Origin: Glaciecola punicea ACAM 611
GTDB taxonomy: Bacteria; Pseudomonadota; Gammaproteobacteria; Enterobacterales; Alteromonadaceae
Length of the DNA: 64,000 nt
Direction: 5' to 3'
Assembly: GCF_000252165.1 (NCBI RefSeq)
Contig: NZ_BAET01000004.1
Location: 62,001-126,000, forward strand
The notes under the pieces were generated by a model, which was not told where the DNA came from, searched no databases, and worked only from the letters and a program-made list of their open reading frames with translations. The position numbers and the translations under genes are program-made. This document shows, piece after piece, positions 37,968 to 46,434 of this stretch (within the stretch, counting starts at the first letter, position 1; every line of letters begins with the position of its first letter).

Positions 37968-38933
37968 CTATCTTGTTAATTCGTAAGGTAGTGGCGTCAC
38001 GCTAAGTCTAACATCACTGTCTTTTAAGCGCACTACCGCGTTTGGGTCAGTGTCGTTGGGCATAACCGCGAGCAGCTTTACCGTTTTGCTATTGCCCGAC
38101 TCGTCCACTGCATTAGGCCTGCTTACGGCGCGCACAATAACACCGCCGCGTCGCCAGCTCTCGCCTATTTGCAACTCTATGTTGTCGCCGGCGTTAATGC
38201 TTAGCTCACTTTCAAGCGTACCGCTTAATAAAAACGTAGCACGTTTGTTTTTGCCTAAAAATTTGGTTCTAGCCACTACTTCTTGGCCCATATAGCAGCC
38301 CTTGTCGAAATCGATGGCGTGTATGCTTTGAAAGTTTAGCATTTGAGGCACAAACTGGCTCATAGTGGCGGCTTGTATGTTCGCAATACCGGCTTCAATT
38401 TCTAGCATATTCCAACGTTCGCAGGGAACAAATGCGTCGGCGTCGCTAATATCTAGCAGCCTTTGCTTGCCTTTGTCGCTTAGGTAACACAAGTAGCGCA
38501 GGCTTGCGTCAGAAAAGCAAATAGCTTGGCCGAATTCATTGTTGGTAGTGCTCATATGTGTGCTACTTAGCGCTGGAAACAGCACCCTTAGGTGCTTAAT
38601 GTTTTCATCGCCGGCAATGCCGATACAATGGAGCTCTTCGTTTATTTGAATGTCTACTTTTGAGAATACACCGTATTTCTTAAGCTGTTCTTGGCTAATT
38701 ATTGCCGAGTCTTTATGCATGCTAAGGAAAAATGCGTCATTACACTGGCTTATGATAATAGCGGCAAACATTTTGCCTTTAAAGTCACAGTGGGCGGTTA
38801 ATCGTGCGCTCCCGCCGTCAAACTTTTTGGTCGACACCGTTAATTGTCCATTTAAATAGTCGACGCGCTGTTCGCCCGATACTTTAACAATGTTTAGGTC
38901 ATCTAGTGTTGCCATAAATGAATGAGTAGCCAC
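37968..38933 (-). CDS. ygfZ: Folate-binding protein YgfZ
   Basis: 321 aa member of the GcvT-like folate-binding family, needed for maintenance of some Fe-S enzymes. The diagnostic motif KGCYMGQEVVART is at about residues 215-227, within DFDKGCYMGQE. The N-terminal VKVSGEQRVDYLNGQLT fits the family. It is divergent from sdhE-ygfX, the same partners found near ygfZ in E. coli. Confidence 0.93.
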   Translation of the reverse strand: MATHSFMATLDDLNIVKVSGEQRVDYLNGQLTVSTKKFDGGSARLTAHCDFKGKMFAAIIISQCNDAFFLSMHKDSAIISQEQLKKYGVFSKVDIQINEELHCIGIAGDENIKHLRVLFPALSSTHMSTTNNEFGQAICFSDASLRYLCYLSDKGKQRLLDISDADAFVPCERWNMLEIEAGIANIQAATMSQFVPQMLNFQSIHAIDFDKGCYMGQEVVARTKFLGKNKRATFLLSGTLESELSINAGDNIELQIGESWRRGGVIVRAVSRPNAVDESGNSKTVKLLAVMPNDTDPNAVVRLKDSDVRLSVTPLPYELTR

Positions 38934-39131
38934 GTTACACGCTCCTTAAAAAGGGTTAAAAATACAGATGCTATGCATGTTATCAGGTAGAACTATGGGT
39001 TACCTGTGCATTTTACAATAGTCGCACAAAGATTTACTTGCTAAAGCAACAATTATCCCAAGATCAGTATTTTGGAGCTTAGCTTAATGTTAAGCTAGCA
39101 ACGTAAAACTTATTTAACAAAGGAAAGAGTT

Positions 39132-39404
39132 TTGAACGCGAAGGTATTTGAACCTAAACGATTAGCACGATTAAGATGGGCCTGCAGAAGAGGCATGTTA
39201 GAACTTGATGTTCTACTACTGCCTTTCGTAGATCAGGCGTTTGACACACTCACTTTTCAAGAGCAAGAAACGTTAGAGCGGTTATTAACCTGCGACGACC
39301 CAGATTTGTTCGCTTGGTTTATGGGACATCAACGTTGTTTCGATCCAGATCTGTCTGAAATGGTGAGTATAGTGCTAGACCGGGTTAAGATTAGAGCTGA
39401 CTAA
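39132..39404 (+). CDS. sdhE: Succinate dehydrogenase flavinylation factor SdhE
   Basis: 90 aa. Assembly factor helping covalent FAD attachment to SdhA. The key RRGMLELD motif (RGxxE) is at about residues 19-26 and the ending block CDDPDLFAWFMGH at about 54-66. The start is TTG at 39132 preceded by AGGAAAGAG; no ATG is available before the conserved region. It is followed by ygfX after 34 bp. Confidence 0.93.
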   Translation: MNAKVFEPKRLARLRWACRRGMLELDVLLLPFVDQAFDTLTFQEQETLERLLTCDDPDLFAWFMGHQRCFDPDLSEMVSIVLDRVKIRAD

Positions 39405-39438
39405 AGCCGTTTAAACACGTTTAATATAAGGCTTATAT

Positions 39439-39894
39439 GTGTCAATAACGATTGCACTTGCGCCATCAAACCAATTTGTTGACCGTTGTAATGTCGCTTG
39501 CCTACTAATAGCGGTAGCGATAACCCTACTACTTGCGAAGTATACTCTTTCCACACTCAGCTATATTTTACTAATTAGCCTCACCGTTATGTGTATTTTC
39601 TTACTGAAAGGGCGTAGGCAAGATACTATCACTCATTTGATATTGCATGAAGGTGACGTTGGCGCTGGTGTGCATAGAATAAACGACGAATATGAGCTTT
39701 TAGCCGTGCTGTGTGAAGTACAATGCAGGCATAATCAGCTGGGTTGCTGGCTTGCATTTCAAAAAACGCCTAGTAATGAGTTGTCACTTTGGGCTAGGCA
39801 AAAAAAAATGCACTGGGTGTTTTTACCTAAATTCTTGCTTAGTCCTTCTCAATATAAAAGCATATGTCGTCACTTAATATGGCACGTGTCTTAA
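39439..39894 (+). CDS. ygfX: YgfX family membrane protein
   Basis: 151 aa with two membrane helices (about residues 18-35 and 38-58) and a C-terminal cytosolic part that ends with a WARQKKMHWVFLPKFLLSPSQYK block near 118-140. Weak similarity, length and its position directly after sdhE support the YgfX (CptA) family, a partner gene once proposed as a toxin with SdhE. The start is GTG at 39439; the overlapping ATG at 39437 is out of frame. Function here is uncertain. Confidence 0.75.
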   Translation: MSITIALAPSNQFVDRCNVACLLIAVAITLLLAKYTLSTLSYILLISLTVMCIFLLKGRRQDTITHLILHEGDVGAGVHRINDEYELLAVLCEVQCRHNQLGCWLAFQKTPSNELSLWARQKKMHWVFLPKFLLSPSQYKSICRHLIWHVS

Positions 39895-40056
39895 CTGGCG
39901 CTTTGGCGCTTTTCAAAACAAAGTGCGTGAGAACACCATGGTTTTGACAAACACCGATTATGCTCCGATATGAAGAAGTTTTCATGAAGAGAGTACTTTA
40001 CTCTATACTAACAATGAATATCACGGTTGATAACTTTCCTGATGGGGAAAGTTTCC

Positions 40057-41013
40057 ATGTATGTAACTTGTGTGAAAGTATTGGGCCTAATGAATATGAA
40101 TACTAAAACGCTACAGCTTTATATAAAAGCACTTAGCCACAAACCTAGCACGACGCTACAAAGCGAGCATTCATTACCGAATATGTGCTTGCCAACAGTA
40201 AGTTGTCAGCGCCAAGAGTCTATTAATGCAAAGCATTGCACCACTTACAATCAACTTACGAAGTGGCAGCCGGGCTTAGCTTCGCTAGTGCATCCCAATT
40301 ATATTCAAACTTTATCATTGCCTTTGCAGTTAGAAATGATGGTGCATAAAGATTTTCCTTTTGCGCCCATGGGCATGGTGCATGTGGCCAATCAAATAAG
40401 CGTAAATAAGCTACCCAGTCAAGCTGATAAATTACATTTGCAGACTTATTTTGGCGGTGTTTTTTACCACAAAAAAGGCTGGTTGTTTGAGGTTGTCACC
40501 ACCGCAAGCAGCGCGAACAACACAAACGATGATGCGCCTGATATAAAAGCCACGAGTTTTTACTTAGCTCGCACTAAGCATGCGGATGCAGCAGAGGCTG
40601 TAAAAAATCACGCCAAGCAAGCGCCGGACTGGATTTCAAGCGCAATTGCTGTGGGCGTTTCAGAAAAGCTTGAAGTGAATTTTGCGAGTAACATTGGCCG
40701 CCAATACGCGAAAGTGTCGGGCGATTATAACCCCATCCATTTACATAACATGAGCGCAAAATTCTTTGGCTTCAAAAAAGCCATTGCCCACGGCATGTTC
40801 TCAAAAGCGCTCACGGTCTCAAACATTGCCAATAAGCATCGCTTTTATCAAAGCCCATTTACAATAGACACTGTGTTTAAACATGCAATTGCGCTACCGG
40901 CAAACACTATACTCAATACTCGAGAGTGTGCCTCAAACACAATAAATTTTAACTTAAGCCCCAAGACAGGCACCAAAGAACACATATTTTTGCATGGCAA
41001 TATTAGATTCTAG
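40057..41013 (+). CDS. MaoC-like double hot-dog protein
   Basis: 318 aa from the ATG at 40057, which has GGGGAAAG upstream; ATG 40090 and TTG 40027 are alternatives. The first half is a degenerate hot-dog fold (FPFAPMGMVHVANQI, YHKKGWLFEVVT). The second half is a MaoC-type domain with the hydratase motif KVSGDYNPIHLH and the helix KKAIAHGMFSKAL. This suggests an enoyl-CoA or 3-hydroxyacyl-CoA hydratase. It sits alone between ygfX and nadB, so its pathway cannot be told from context. Confidence 0.78.
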   Translation: MYVTCVKVLGLMNMNTKTLQLYIKALSHKPSTTLQSEHSLPNMCLPTVSCQRQESINAKHCTTYNQLTKWQPGLASLVHPNYIQTLSLPLQLEMMVHKDFPFAPMGMVHVANQISVNKLPSQADKLHLQTYFGGVFYHKKGWLFEVVTTASSANNTNDDAPDIKATSFYLARTKHADAAEAVKNHAKQAPDWISSAIAVGVSEKLEVNFASNIGRQYAKVSGDYNPIHLHNMSAKFFGFKKAIAHGMFSKALTVSNIANKHRFYQSPFTIDTVFKHAIALPANTILNTRECASNTINFNLSPKTGTKEHIFLHGNIRF

Positions 41014-41078
41014 TTATTTTGGCTAATAATGTGATTTTTTGAGCTGAATAACATGCGTGAGCGGCTCACTGCACTTAG

Positions 41079-42815
41079 CTACAGCGACATATCCTTGTTA
41101 ATAATAGTAGGGCCAGAGTTTTCCAACAGTTCAGGATAATCTAAGTTGTAATGCAGCCCGCGGCTTTCTTTACGCTTGATGGCACAAATGACAATAAGCT
41201 GGGCAACGCAGAGCAAATTCCTCAGCTCAAGCATGTTGTTACTTACTTTAAAGTTAGAGTAATACTCGTCCACTTCCTGCTTCAGCAAATTAATCCGTCG
41301 TGCGGCGCGTTCCAAGCGTTTGTTAGAGCGCACTATGCCAACGTAATCCCACATAAATAAGCGTAGCTCATGCCAGTTATGCTGAATAATAACCGCTTCA
41401 TCTGAATCAATAACGCGGCTTTCATCCCAAAGTTCAATAATGGCGTTTGCGTTAGCCGACTGCTGCTTGCTGTGGCCTAATTGCCCGCTGGCAATTAGAT
41501 GTCTAGCGCAGGCGTGTGCAAATACCACGCATTCAAGCAGCGAATTACTGGCCATGCGATTAGCGCCATGCAAACCTGTATAAGCCACTTCACCAATGGC
41601 ATACACGTTGTTTAAATTAGTACGCGCATCAAGGTCGGTGACCACGCCTCCGCAGCTATAGTGCGCTGCTGGTACCACCGGGATAGGCTGGCGAGTTATA
41701 TCTATGCCTAAAGAGCGGCATTTTTTATAGATGTTCGGAAAGTGCTTTATGATAAATTCGCTTGGTTTATGGCTAATATTTAAATACATGCAGTCTTCAC
41801 CTAGACGCTTCATTTCGAAGTCGATGGCGCGGGCTACAATGTCGCGCGGGGCTAAATCGCCGCGTTCATCAAATTGCTGCATAAAGCGGGTGCCGTCGCC
41901 GTGACACAAATATGCGCCCTCACCGCGCAGGGCTTCGCTAATTAAAAAGTTACCCGCGTCGGGGTGATACAAACAGGTAGGGTGAAACTGATTAAATTCC
42001 ATATTGCCGATATTACAGCCTGCTCGCCACGCCATAGCAATACCGTCGCCACTTGAAACGTCGGGGTTTGAGGTGTACTGGTATACTTTACTGCCGCCGC
42101 CGCTTGCTAGTGCGACAAAAGTGGCCCTTATTGACTCTACTTTTTCAGCGTTTCTGTTCCATACATATGCACCTACACAGTGATTGTCGCTTTTGCTTGT
42201 TTTAATCAGGTCTATGGCGTTGTAGCGCTCAAACAATTGAATGTTTGGGTGATTTTTTACGCGTTCAGACAAGGTGCTTTGAACGGCGGCGCCGGTGGCA
42301 TCAGCAGCGTGTAATATTCGACGATGAGAATGGCCACCCTCGCGAGTGAGGTGAAACCTAGTGTCGCCGTTAGCATCTAACTCTTGGTCAAAGGGCACGC
42401 CTTCACCTATGAGCCACTGCATACTTTGTTTGGCGTTTTGCGCGGTGAATCTCACCACCTCCTCATCGCATATGCCGGCCCCAGCTTTTAAGGTGTCTTG
42501 AATATGGCTCTCAATAGAGTCGTTGTCGTCAAATACCGCTGCTATACCACCTTGAGCATAGCGAGTGCTGCCTTCATCAATATCGCTTTTACTTAACACA
42601 ATTACATTGCAATGGTCGGCTATATTCAAAGCAAGACTAAGCCCAGCCGCGCCACTGCCAATAACTAAGAGGTCGCAGCTATGTTCTGCCTGTGCTTCTG
42701 GCAAGCTAGTGACTTTTGCCACAGATATTTCAGGCGAATCTGCTTCTAATATCGCGGTTTGTGCAGACATTGCAGGTTCGGATGTAGCCGTTGGGACTGC
42801 TGTAGGTGCTTGCAT
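41079..42815 (-). CDS. nadB: L-aspartate oxidase NadB
   Basis: 578 aa, about 35-45 residues longer than E. coli NadB. FAD enzyme that oxidises L-aspartate to iminoaspartate for quinolinate and NAD synthesis. The FAD-binding [20 protein letters not shown] starts near residue 47. [29 protein letters not shown] and [15 protein letters not shown] are intact. The first 45 residues are rich in Ala, Thr, Pro, Ser and Glu and have no counterpart I know; an internal ATG (42770) would shorten it by 15. Neither start has a good ribosome binding site. Divergent from rpoE. Confidence 0.95.
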   Translation of the reverse strand: MQAPTAVPTATSEPAMSAQTAILEADSPEISVAKVTSLPEAQAEHSCDLLVIGSGAAGLSLALNIADHCNVIVLSKSDIDEGSTRYAQGGIAAVFDDNDSIESHIQDTLKAGAGICDEEVVRFTAQNAKQSMQWLIGEGVPFDQELDANGDTRFHLTREGGHSHRRILHAADATGAAVQSTLSERVKNHPNIQLFERYNAIDLIKTSKSDNHCVGAYVWNRNAEKVESIRATFVALASGGGSKVYQYTSNPDVSSGDGIAMAWRAGCNIGNMEFNQFHPTCLYHPDAGNFLISEALRGEGAYLCHGDGTRFMQQFDERGDLAPRDIVARAIDFEMKRLGEDCMYLNISHKPSEFIIKHFPNIYKKCRSLGIDITRQPIPVVPAAHYSCGGVVTDLDARTNLNNVYAIGEVAYTGLHGANRMASNSLLECVVFAHACARHLIASGQLGHSKQQSANANAIIELWDESRVIDSDEAVIIQHNWHELRLFMWDYVGIVRSNKRLERAARRINLLKQEVDEYYSNFKVSNNMLELRNLLCVAQLIVICAIKRKESRGLHYNLDYPELLENSGPTIINKDMSL

Positions 42816-42939
42816 AGTTATTTTCAGAGATAGTAATGAAAGTACTCGATAATTACGTGAAACTTGTTTGGATAGTTCTAAATATTAGCAATAAAATACT
42901 AAGATAAAGCGTTTTTACGGATTAAATTTGATAAAGTTC

Positions 42940-42966
42940 GAACTTAAACCAAAAGTATGGGTCAAT
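42940..42966 (+). promoter_or_regulatory. Sigma-E promoter of rpoE operon
   Basis: GAACTT (42940-42945), 16-bp spacer, TCAAT (42962-42966). This matches the RpoE consensus (GGAACTT, 16 bp, TCnAA-like) in both elements and spacing, 55 bp before the rpoE start. It implies positive autoregulation of the operon. Confidence 0.8.
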
Positions 42967-43021
42967 TATAGCACTTGCCAGCCGCCATTTCGGTAGTAGT
43001 GTAAAAGGAGATGTGGCTTTA

Positions 43022-43600
43022 ATGAGCGAGCAAACAACCGACCAAGAGTTAGTTAAACAGGTACAAAGCGGAAATAAAAACGCGTTTAATTTACTTGTAG
43101 TTAGGCACCAAAATAAAGTAATGAACATTGTCTCGCGCTATGTCAAAAATTCAGGAGACGTAGCCGACGTTACTCAAGAAGCGTTTATAAAAGCTTACAG
43201 AGCATTGCCGAATTTTAGAGGCGAGAGTGCTTTTTACACTTGGCTTTATAGAATAGCGGTTAATAGCGCAAAAAACTATTTAACCTCGCAAAGCAGAAAG
43301 CCACCCGCGAGTGATGTAGACGCCCAAGAGGCTGATTTTTATGACGGTAGCGATGCCCTAAAAGAAAATGCGTCGCCCGAAAAAACCTTACTGTCAGAAG
43401 AGTTACAAACAAAACTTTTTGCGGCAATTGAAAGCTTACCAGACGATTTACGCGCGGCTATCACACTGCGTGAAATAGAAGGTTTAAGCTATGAAGAAAT
43501 TGCCGCGGTGATGGAATGCCCGGTTGGCACGGTAAGATCTAGAATTTTTAGAGCTAGAGAAGCGATTGACAAGGTGATTCTGCCGTTAATTGAGAATTAA
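43022..43600 (+). CDS. rpoE: Extracytoplasmic stress sigma factor RpoE
   Basis: 192 aa ECF sigma factor for envelope stress. The region 2 sequence FIKAYRALPNFRGESAFYTWLYRIAVN and region 4 LREIEGLSYEEIAAVMECPVGTVRSRIFRARE are close to E. coli RpoE. ATG at 43022 gives MSEQTTDQEL, the family start; a GTG three codons upstream is too near the AAAAGGAG. A sigma-E promoter precedes it. rseA follows after a fairly long 177-bp gap. Confidence 0.98.
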   Translation: MSEQTTDQELVKQVQSGNKNAFNLLVVRHQNKVMNIVSRYVKNSGDVADVTQEAFIKAYRALPNFRGESAFYTWLYRIAVNSAKNYLTSQSRKPPASDVDAQEADFYDGSDALKENASPEKTLLSEELQTKLFAAIESLPDDLRAAITLREIEGLSYEEIAAVMECPVGTVRSRIFRAREAIDKVILPLIEN

Positions 43601-43777
43601 TTTTTTATTTTGTTTACGTTTGTATATTCGTAATGGTTGATTTTTACTGAACGTTAAAATTTATAAAGCCTATATTTTCATTGGTTTAATAAACAAAAGA
43701 AAAGATTTGGTACAACAAAATGAACGAACCATCTATTTGCGACTCGAATGGATAGGTTGAGCTAGGATATTCAGTCA

Positions 43778-44398
43778 ATGATACAAAAGCATGAAAATTT
43801 ATCGGCCATGGTCGACGGTGAAGCAACGGACAGCGAAAGAAGCAAATTTGCTAAGTCCATTATGAATGATGCAGAACTGAGCGCAAAATGGCGAAGCTAT
43901 CATTTAACACGCGATGTGTTGCGTAAAGACATGTCAAGCGACATTTCATTTGACATCAGCGACAAGATTGCCATAGCGTTACACGACGAACTAGCAATGA
44001 TTGCGCCCAAGCCAGGCTGGCGGGAACTGCCGGTAGTGCAAGCCTTGTTGCCTATTGCTAGGCAAAGTGGCCAGTTAGCCATGGTGGCATGTGTAACGGC
44101 AATGGTAATTTTTGGCGTGCAAACTTACAATAAGCCTGAAATAACAGACCCTTTTAGAACTGCGCCTCCCATTATAGGTCCTCAAGGTGGTTTAGCACCT
44201 GTGAGCTTGCAAAGCGCCAGTATTTCTCAGCAAGATCGCATGGACCAGCTTATCCAGCAAAGACGGCAAATCAACGCGCTAATTCAAGATCACGTGCGCC
44301 AGCAAAGGCTGCGAAACATCTCCATTTCTGATGCAAGCGTGAAAGCTGCAGAGTCTAACGAAGAATCGATTAATGAAAACGGTGGTAGTGCAAAATAA
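43778..44398 (+). CDS. rseA: Anti-sigma-E factor RseA
   Basis: 206 aa single-pass membrane protein. The cytosolic sigma-binding part starts ENLSAMVDGEATDSE and has WRSYHLTRDVLR. One membrane helix is about residues 103-119 (AMVACVTAMVIFGVQTY). The periplasmic tail should be the target of DegS, with RseP cutting in the membrane. It holds RpoE inactive until outer-membrane stress. Its stop is one base before the preferred rseB start. Confidence 0.93.
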   Translation: MIQKHENLSAMVDGEATDSERSKFAKSIMNDAELSAKWRSYHLTRDVLRKDMSSDISFDISDKIAIALHDELAMIAPKPGWRELPVVQALLPIARQSGQLAMVACVTAMVIFGVQTYNKPEITDPFRTAPPIIGPQGGLAPVSLQSASISQQDRMDQLIQQRRQINALIQDHVRQQRLRNISISDASVKAAESNEESINENGGSAK

Positions 44399-44399
44399 G

Positions 44400-45512
44400 A
44401 TGACGCTATTATATTTTAAAAAACAGCTGCCTGCGATTTTATTGTCGGCGGCTGTTTTCATGTTTATCATCACATTTGCTCTGTATCCTTTAGCGAGTGC
44501 GGCCCAAAGCAGCAATGAAGCTCAAACGCAATTTGAAACGCAAACAGAAACGCAAGCAGAAACCAAATCTGGACTTGAATCACTGGCTGAGATCAACCAA
44601 GAAAACACTTTCGATGTGATGTCAGCTGATGCATGGATGAATCGTTTGTCGAACACAATTAACCAAGTGTCGTTCGAAATTAGCTACGTAGTGTCAAGCC
44701 CAAGGCGTGAGACTATGCCTTACGTATGGCGACGAGCGCGCATGGAGAATGGCGATTCTGCTGAACAGCTTAGCTTGCTTAACGGCCCAGGCTTTGAACA
44801 AATTCGCATAAACAATAAAGTTAGCATTTTTGAGCCAGGCTTTACACCGCTTAGCATTAGGTCCGATTTTATAGACGGGCCTATTCCCAACGCCTTTTTA
44901 AACAACCCCGATTTATTAAAAGCGGGTTACGAGGTGTTACTCATGGGCCGTAATCGAGTCTCGGGCCGTATGGCCCAGCAAATAAGAGTGATTAGCAAAG
45001 ACAAGTCGCGTTATCAATATAACTTATGGTTAGATGAGCAAACGGGGTTGTTACTAAAGCTAAACATGTACGACCTGCAAGGCGAGCTTTTAGAGCAAAT
45101 GCAGGTTACCCAATTGTCTATTAATGACGATGTACAGCAATACTTTTATAATATTCAAGCCGAACAGTTACCGCCGGTCGCCAGCACACAAGCGACCGAG
45201 AATCAAGCGCTCCCATGGACGCTTGAATTTGTGCCCACAGGCATGCAAAAAGTCACCGAAAATTTACGCCGTATTTCATTAACAGGTCAGCCGGCAGAAT
45301 ATATGATGGTGAGTGACGGACTAGTTGACGTGTCCATTTACGTCATGAAAGCTAGCGACGCAAGTCAAGAAGATATAGCGCTAACTACCGATGTTACCTC
45401 TATTGTGTCAATCTCAGACGGAAGAATTCAAGTAACGGTGGTGGGAGAGATCCCCTTAGAAACAGCCAGCAAAATGGCCAGCTCAATTGTATTAAAAAGT
45501 GACCGTCCTTAA
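44400..45512 (+). CDS. rseB: Sigma-E regulatory protein RseB
   Basis: 370 aa from ATG 44400, 1 bp after the rseA stop; an ATG at 44373 inside rseA would add nine codons. Signal peptide or anchor about residues 8-35 (ILLSAAVFMFIITFALYPLASAA). A short Gln/Thr/Glu-rich stretch with TQ-ET repeats follows, then the MucB/RseB lipoprotein-like domain (AWMNRLSNTINQVSFEISYVV) and the C-terminal domain. RseB binds RseA in the periplasm and shields it from DegS, responding to lipopolysaccharide. Confidence 0.92.
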   Translation: MTLLYFKKQLPAILLSAAVFMFIITFALYPLASAAQSSNEAQTQFETQTETQAETKSGLESLAEINQENTFDVMSADAWMNRLSNTINQVSFEISYVVSSPRRETMPYVWRRARMENGDSAEQLSLLNGPGFEQIRINNKVSIFEPGFTPLSIRSDFIDGPIPNAFLNNPDLLKAGYEVLLMGRNRVSGRMAQQIRVISKDKSRYQYNLWLDEQTGLLLKLNMYDLQGELLEQMQVTQLSINDDVQQYFYNIQAEQLPPVASTQATENQALPWTLEFVPTGMQKVTENLRRISLTGQPAEYMMVSDGLVDVSIYVMKASDASQEDIALTTDVTSIVSISDGRIQVTVVGEIPLETASKMASSIVLKSDRP

Positions 45513-45570
45513 GCTTGTTTGCGTAATAAATGTATCGTATAGCTCACATAACTTATGCAGTCAGCACACA

Positions 45571-45597
45571 ATCAGCACAATCAGCACAATCAGCACA
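45571..45597 (+). repeat. 9-bp tandem repeat, three perfect copies
   Basis: ATCAGCACA repeated at 45571-45579, 45580-45588 and 45589-45597, with a degenerate copy (GTCAGCACA) at 45560-45568. It lies in the 102-bp rseB-rseC gap, just before the AGGA ribosome binding site of rseC. Confidence 0.9.
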
Positions 45598-45614
45598 ACT
45601 AGGACAATCGTTAA

Positions 45615-46097
45615 ATGATTGAAGAAATGGGAACGGTAGTCGCATTAGACGGCGATCATGTCTGGATTGAAACCCAAGTGAAAACCACTTGTGCGGGTTG
45701 CAAAGCCAGCGAAGCCTGCCCAACTAGCACCATCGCCAAAGCCTTCACCCCGAAAGCAAACCATGTACGCATTGAAGTACCGTGCCAGTTGGTAGTAGGC
45801 CAACAGGTTAAAATTGGCATAAGCGAGAGAGCACTGCTGCGCGCTTCTCTTATCGTGTATGTAGTGCCTTTGCTGCTGCTAATGCTCAGCGCGACTATTT
45901 TTATGACTGTTTTTCCGCAAGCACATGAGCTACTAGCGTTAGGGTTTGCCTGTACTGCTGCGCTAGGCGGTTTCTGGGGGGCGTCGGCATTTTCTAAACG
46001 CCCTAGCAATAAGCATCATTTTACGCCAATATTCTTAGGCGCAACGCTTTCTCCCGTCGTCACACATAAACATGAAATTCCCGTACATAAAATTTAG
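45615..46097 (+). CDS. rseC: RseC family protein (SoxR-reducing system component)
   Basis: 160 aa inner-membrane protein. The N-terminal part holds four cysteines in TTCAGCKASEACPT-like spacing (CxxCxxxxxC), probably redox or metal active. Two membrane helices lie at about residues 77-97 and 101-120. RseC is linked to thiamine synthesis and SoxR reduction in enterics. Fourth gene of the rpoE operon, separated from rseB by tandem repeats. AGGA 10 bp before the ATG is the likely ribosome binding site. Confidence 0.9.
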   Translation: MIEEMGTVVALDGDHVWIETQVKTTCAGCKASEACPTSTIAKAFTPKANHVRIEVPCQLVVGQQVKIGISERALLRASLIVYVVPLLLLMLSATIFMTVFPQAHELLALGFACTAALGGFWGASAFSKRPSNKHHFTPIFLGATLSPVVTHKHEIPVHKI

Positions 46098-46109
46098 CAG
46101 TGAAGGGGT

Positions 46110-46207
46110 TTTGCATGTGAGTGCATGGCTGCTTTAGTCGCCCAGCCGGCTCACAGCATAAGCGCTGAGGCTGCTGCTGGGGGCTAGATTGTACATTCAC
46201 ATGCAAA
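46110..46207. repeat. 98-bp imperfect palindrome (MITE-like or structured RNA)
   Basis: The outer arms TTTGCATGTGA (46110-46120) and TCACATGCAAA (46197-46207) are perfectly complementary over 11 bp, and pairing continues inward to about 46126/46191 with G-T pairs. An inner stem GCCCAGC / GCTGGGGGC (46140-46146, 46176-46184) and a further CAGC/GCTG loop sit inside. No T tract follows, so a simple terminator is unlikely. It lies 13 bp after rseC, before lepA. It could be a miniature inverted-repeat element or a structured 3' UTR. Confidence 0.65.
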
Positions 46208-46434
46208 TTATATCAAAATACCGATATTGCGCTTGATTTGTCGCAATTAGTCTCGCAAAACGGTACTATCTGTGTCCTTTGTTATGCGCTGATGTTTCGT
46301 ATAATTAAAGGTCGTTAAATGGTTAGTAAGCTATTCAAACAACACTTACTAACGCGTCAGCATTTCGTTAACTTTGTTCCGCTGCAAAGCTTCACCGCCC
46401 CGGGATATAGAACATAGTAGGTAACATTTTTTAT
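46208..46434 (+). other. lepA upstream region
   Basis: Rest of the 337-bp rseC-lepA gap. A perfect TATAAT (46300-46305) preceded by TTTGTT (46278-46283, 16-bp spacer) is the best promoter candidate for lepA. No open frame is convincing. The ribosome binding site before 46435 is poor (AGTAGGTAAC). Confidence 0.4.
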
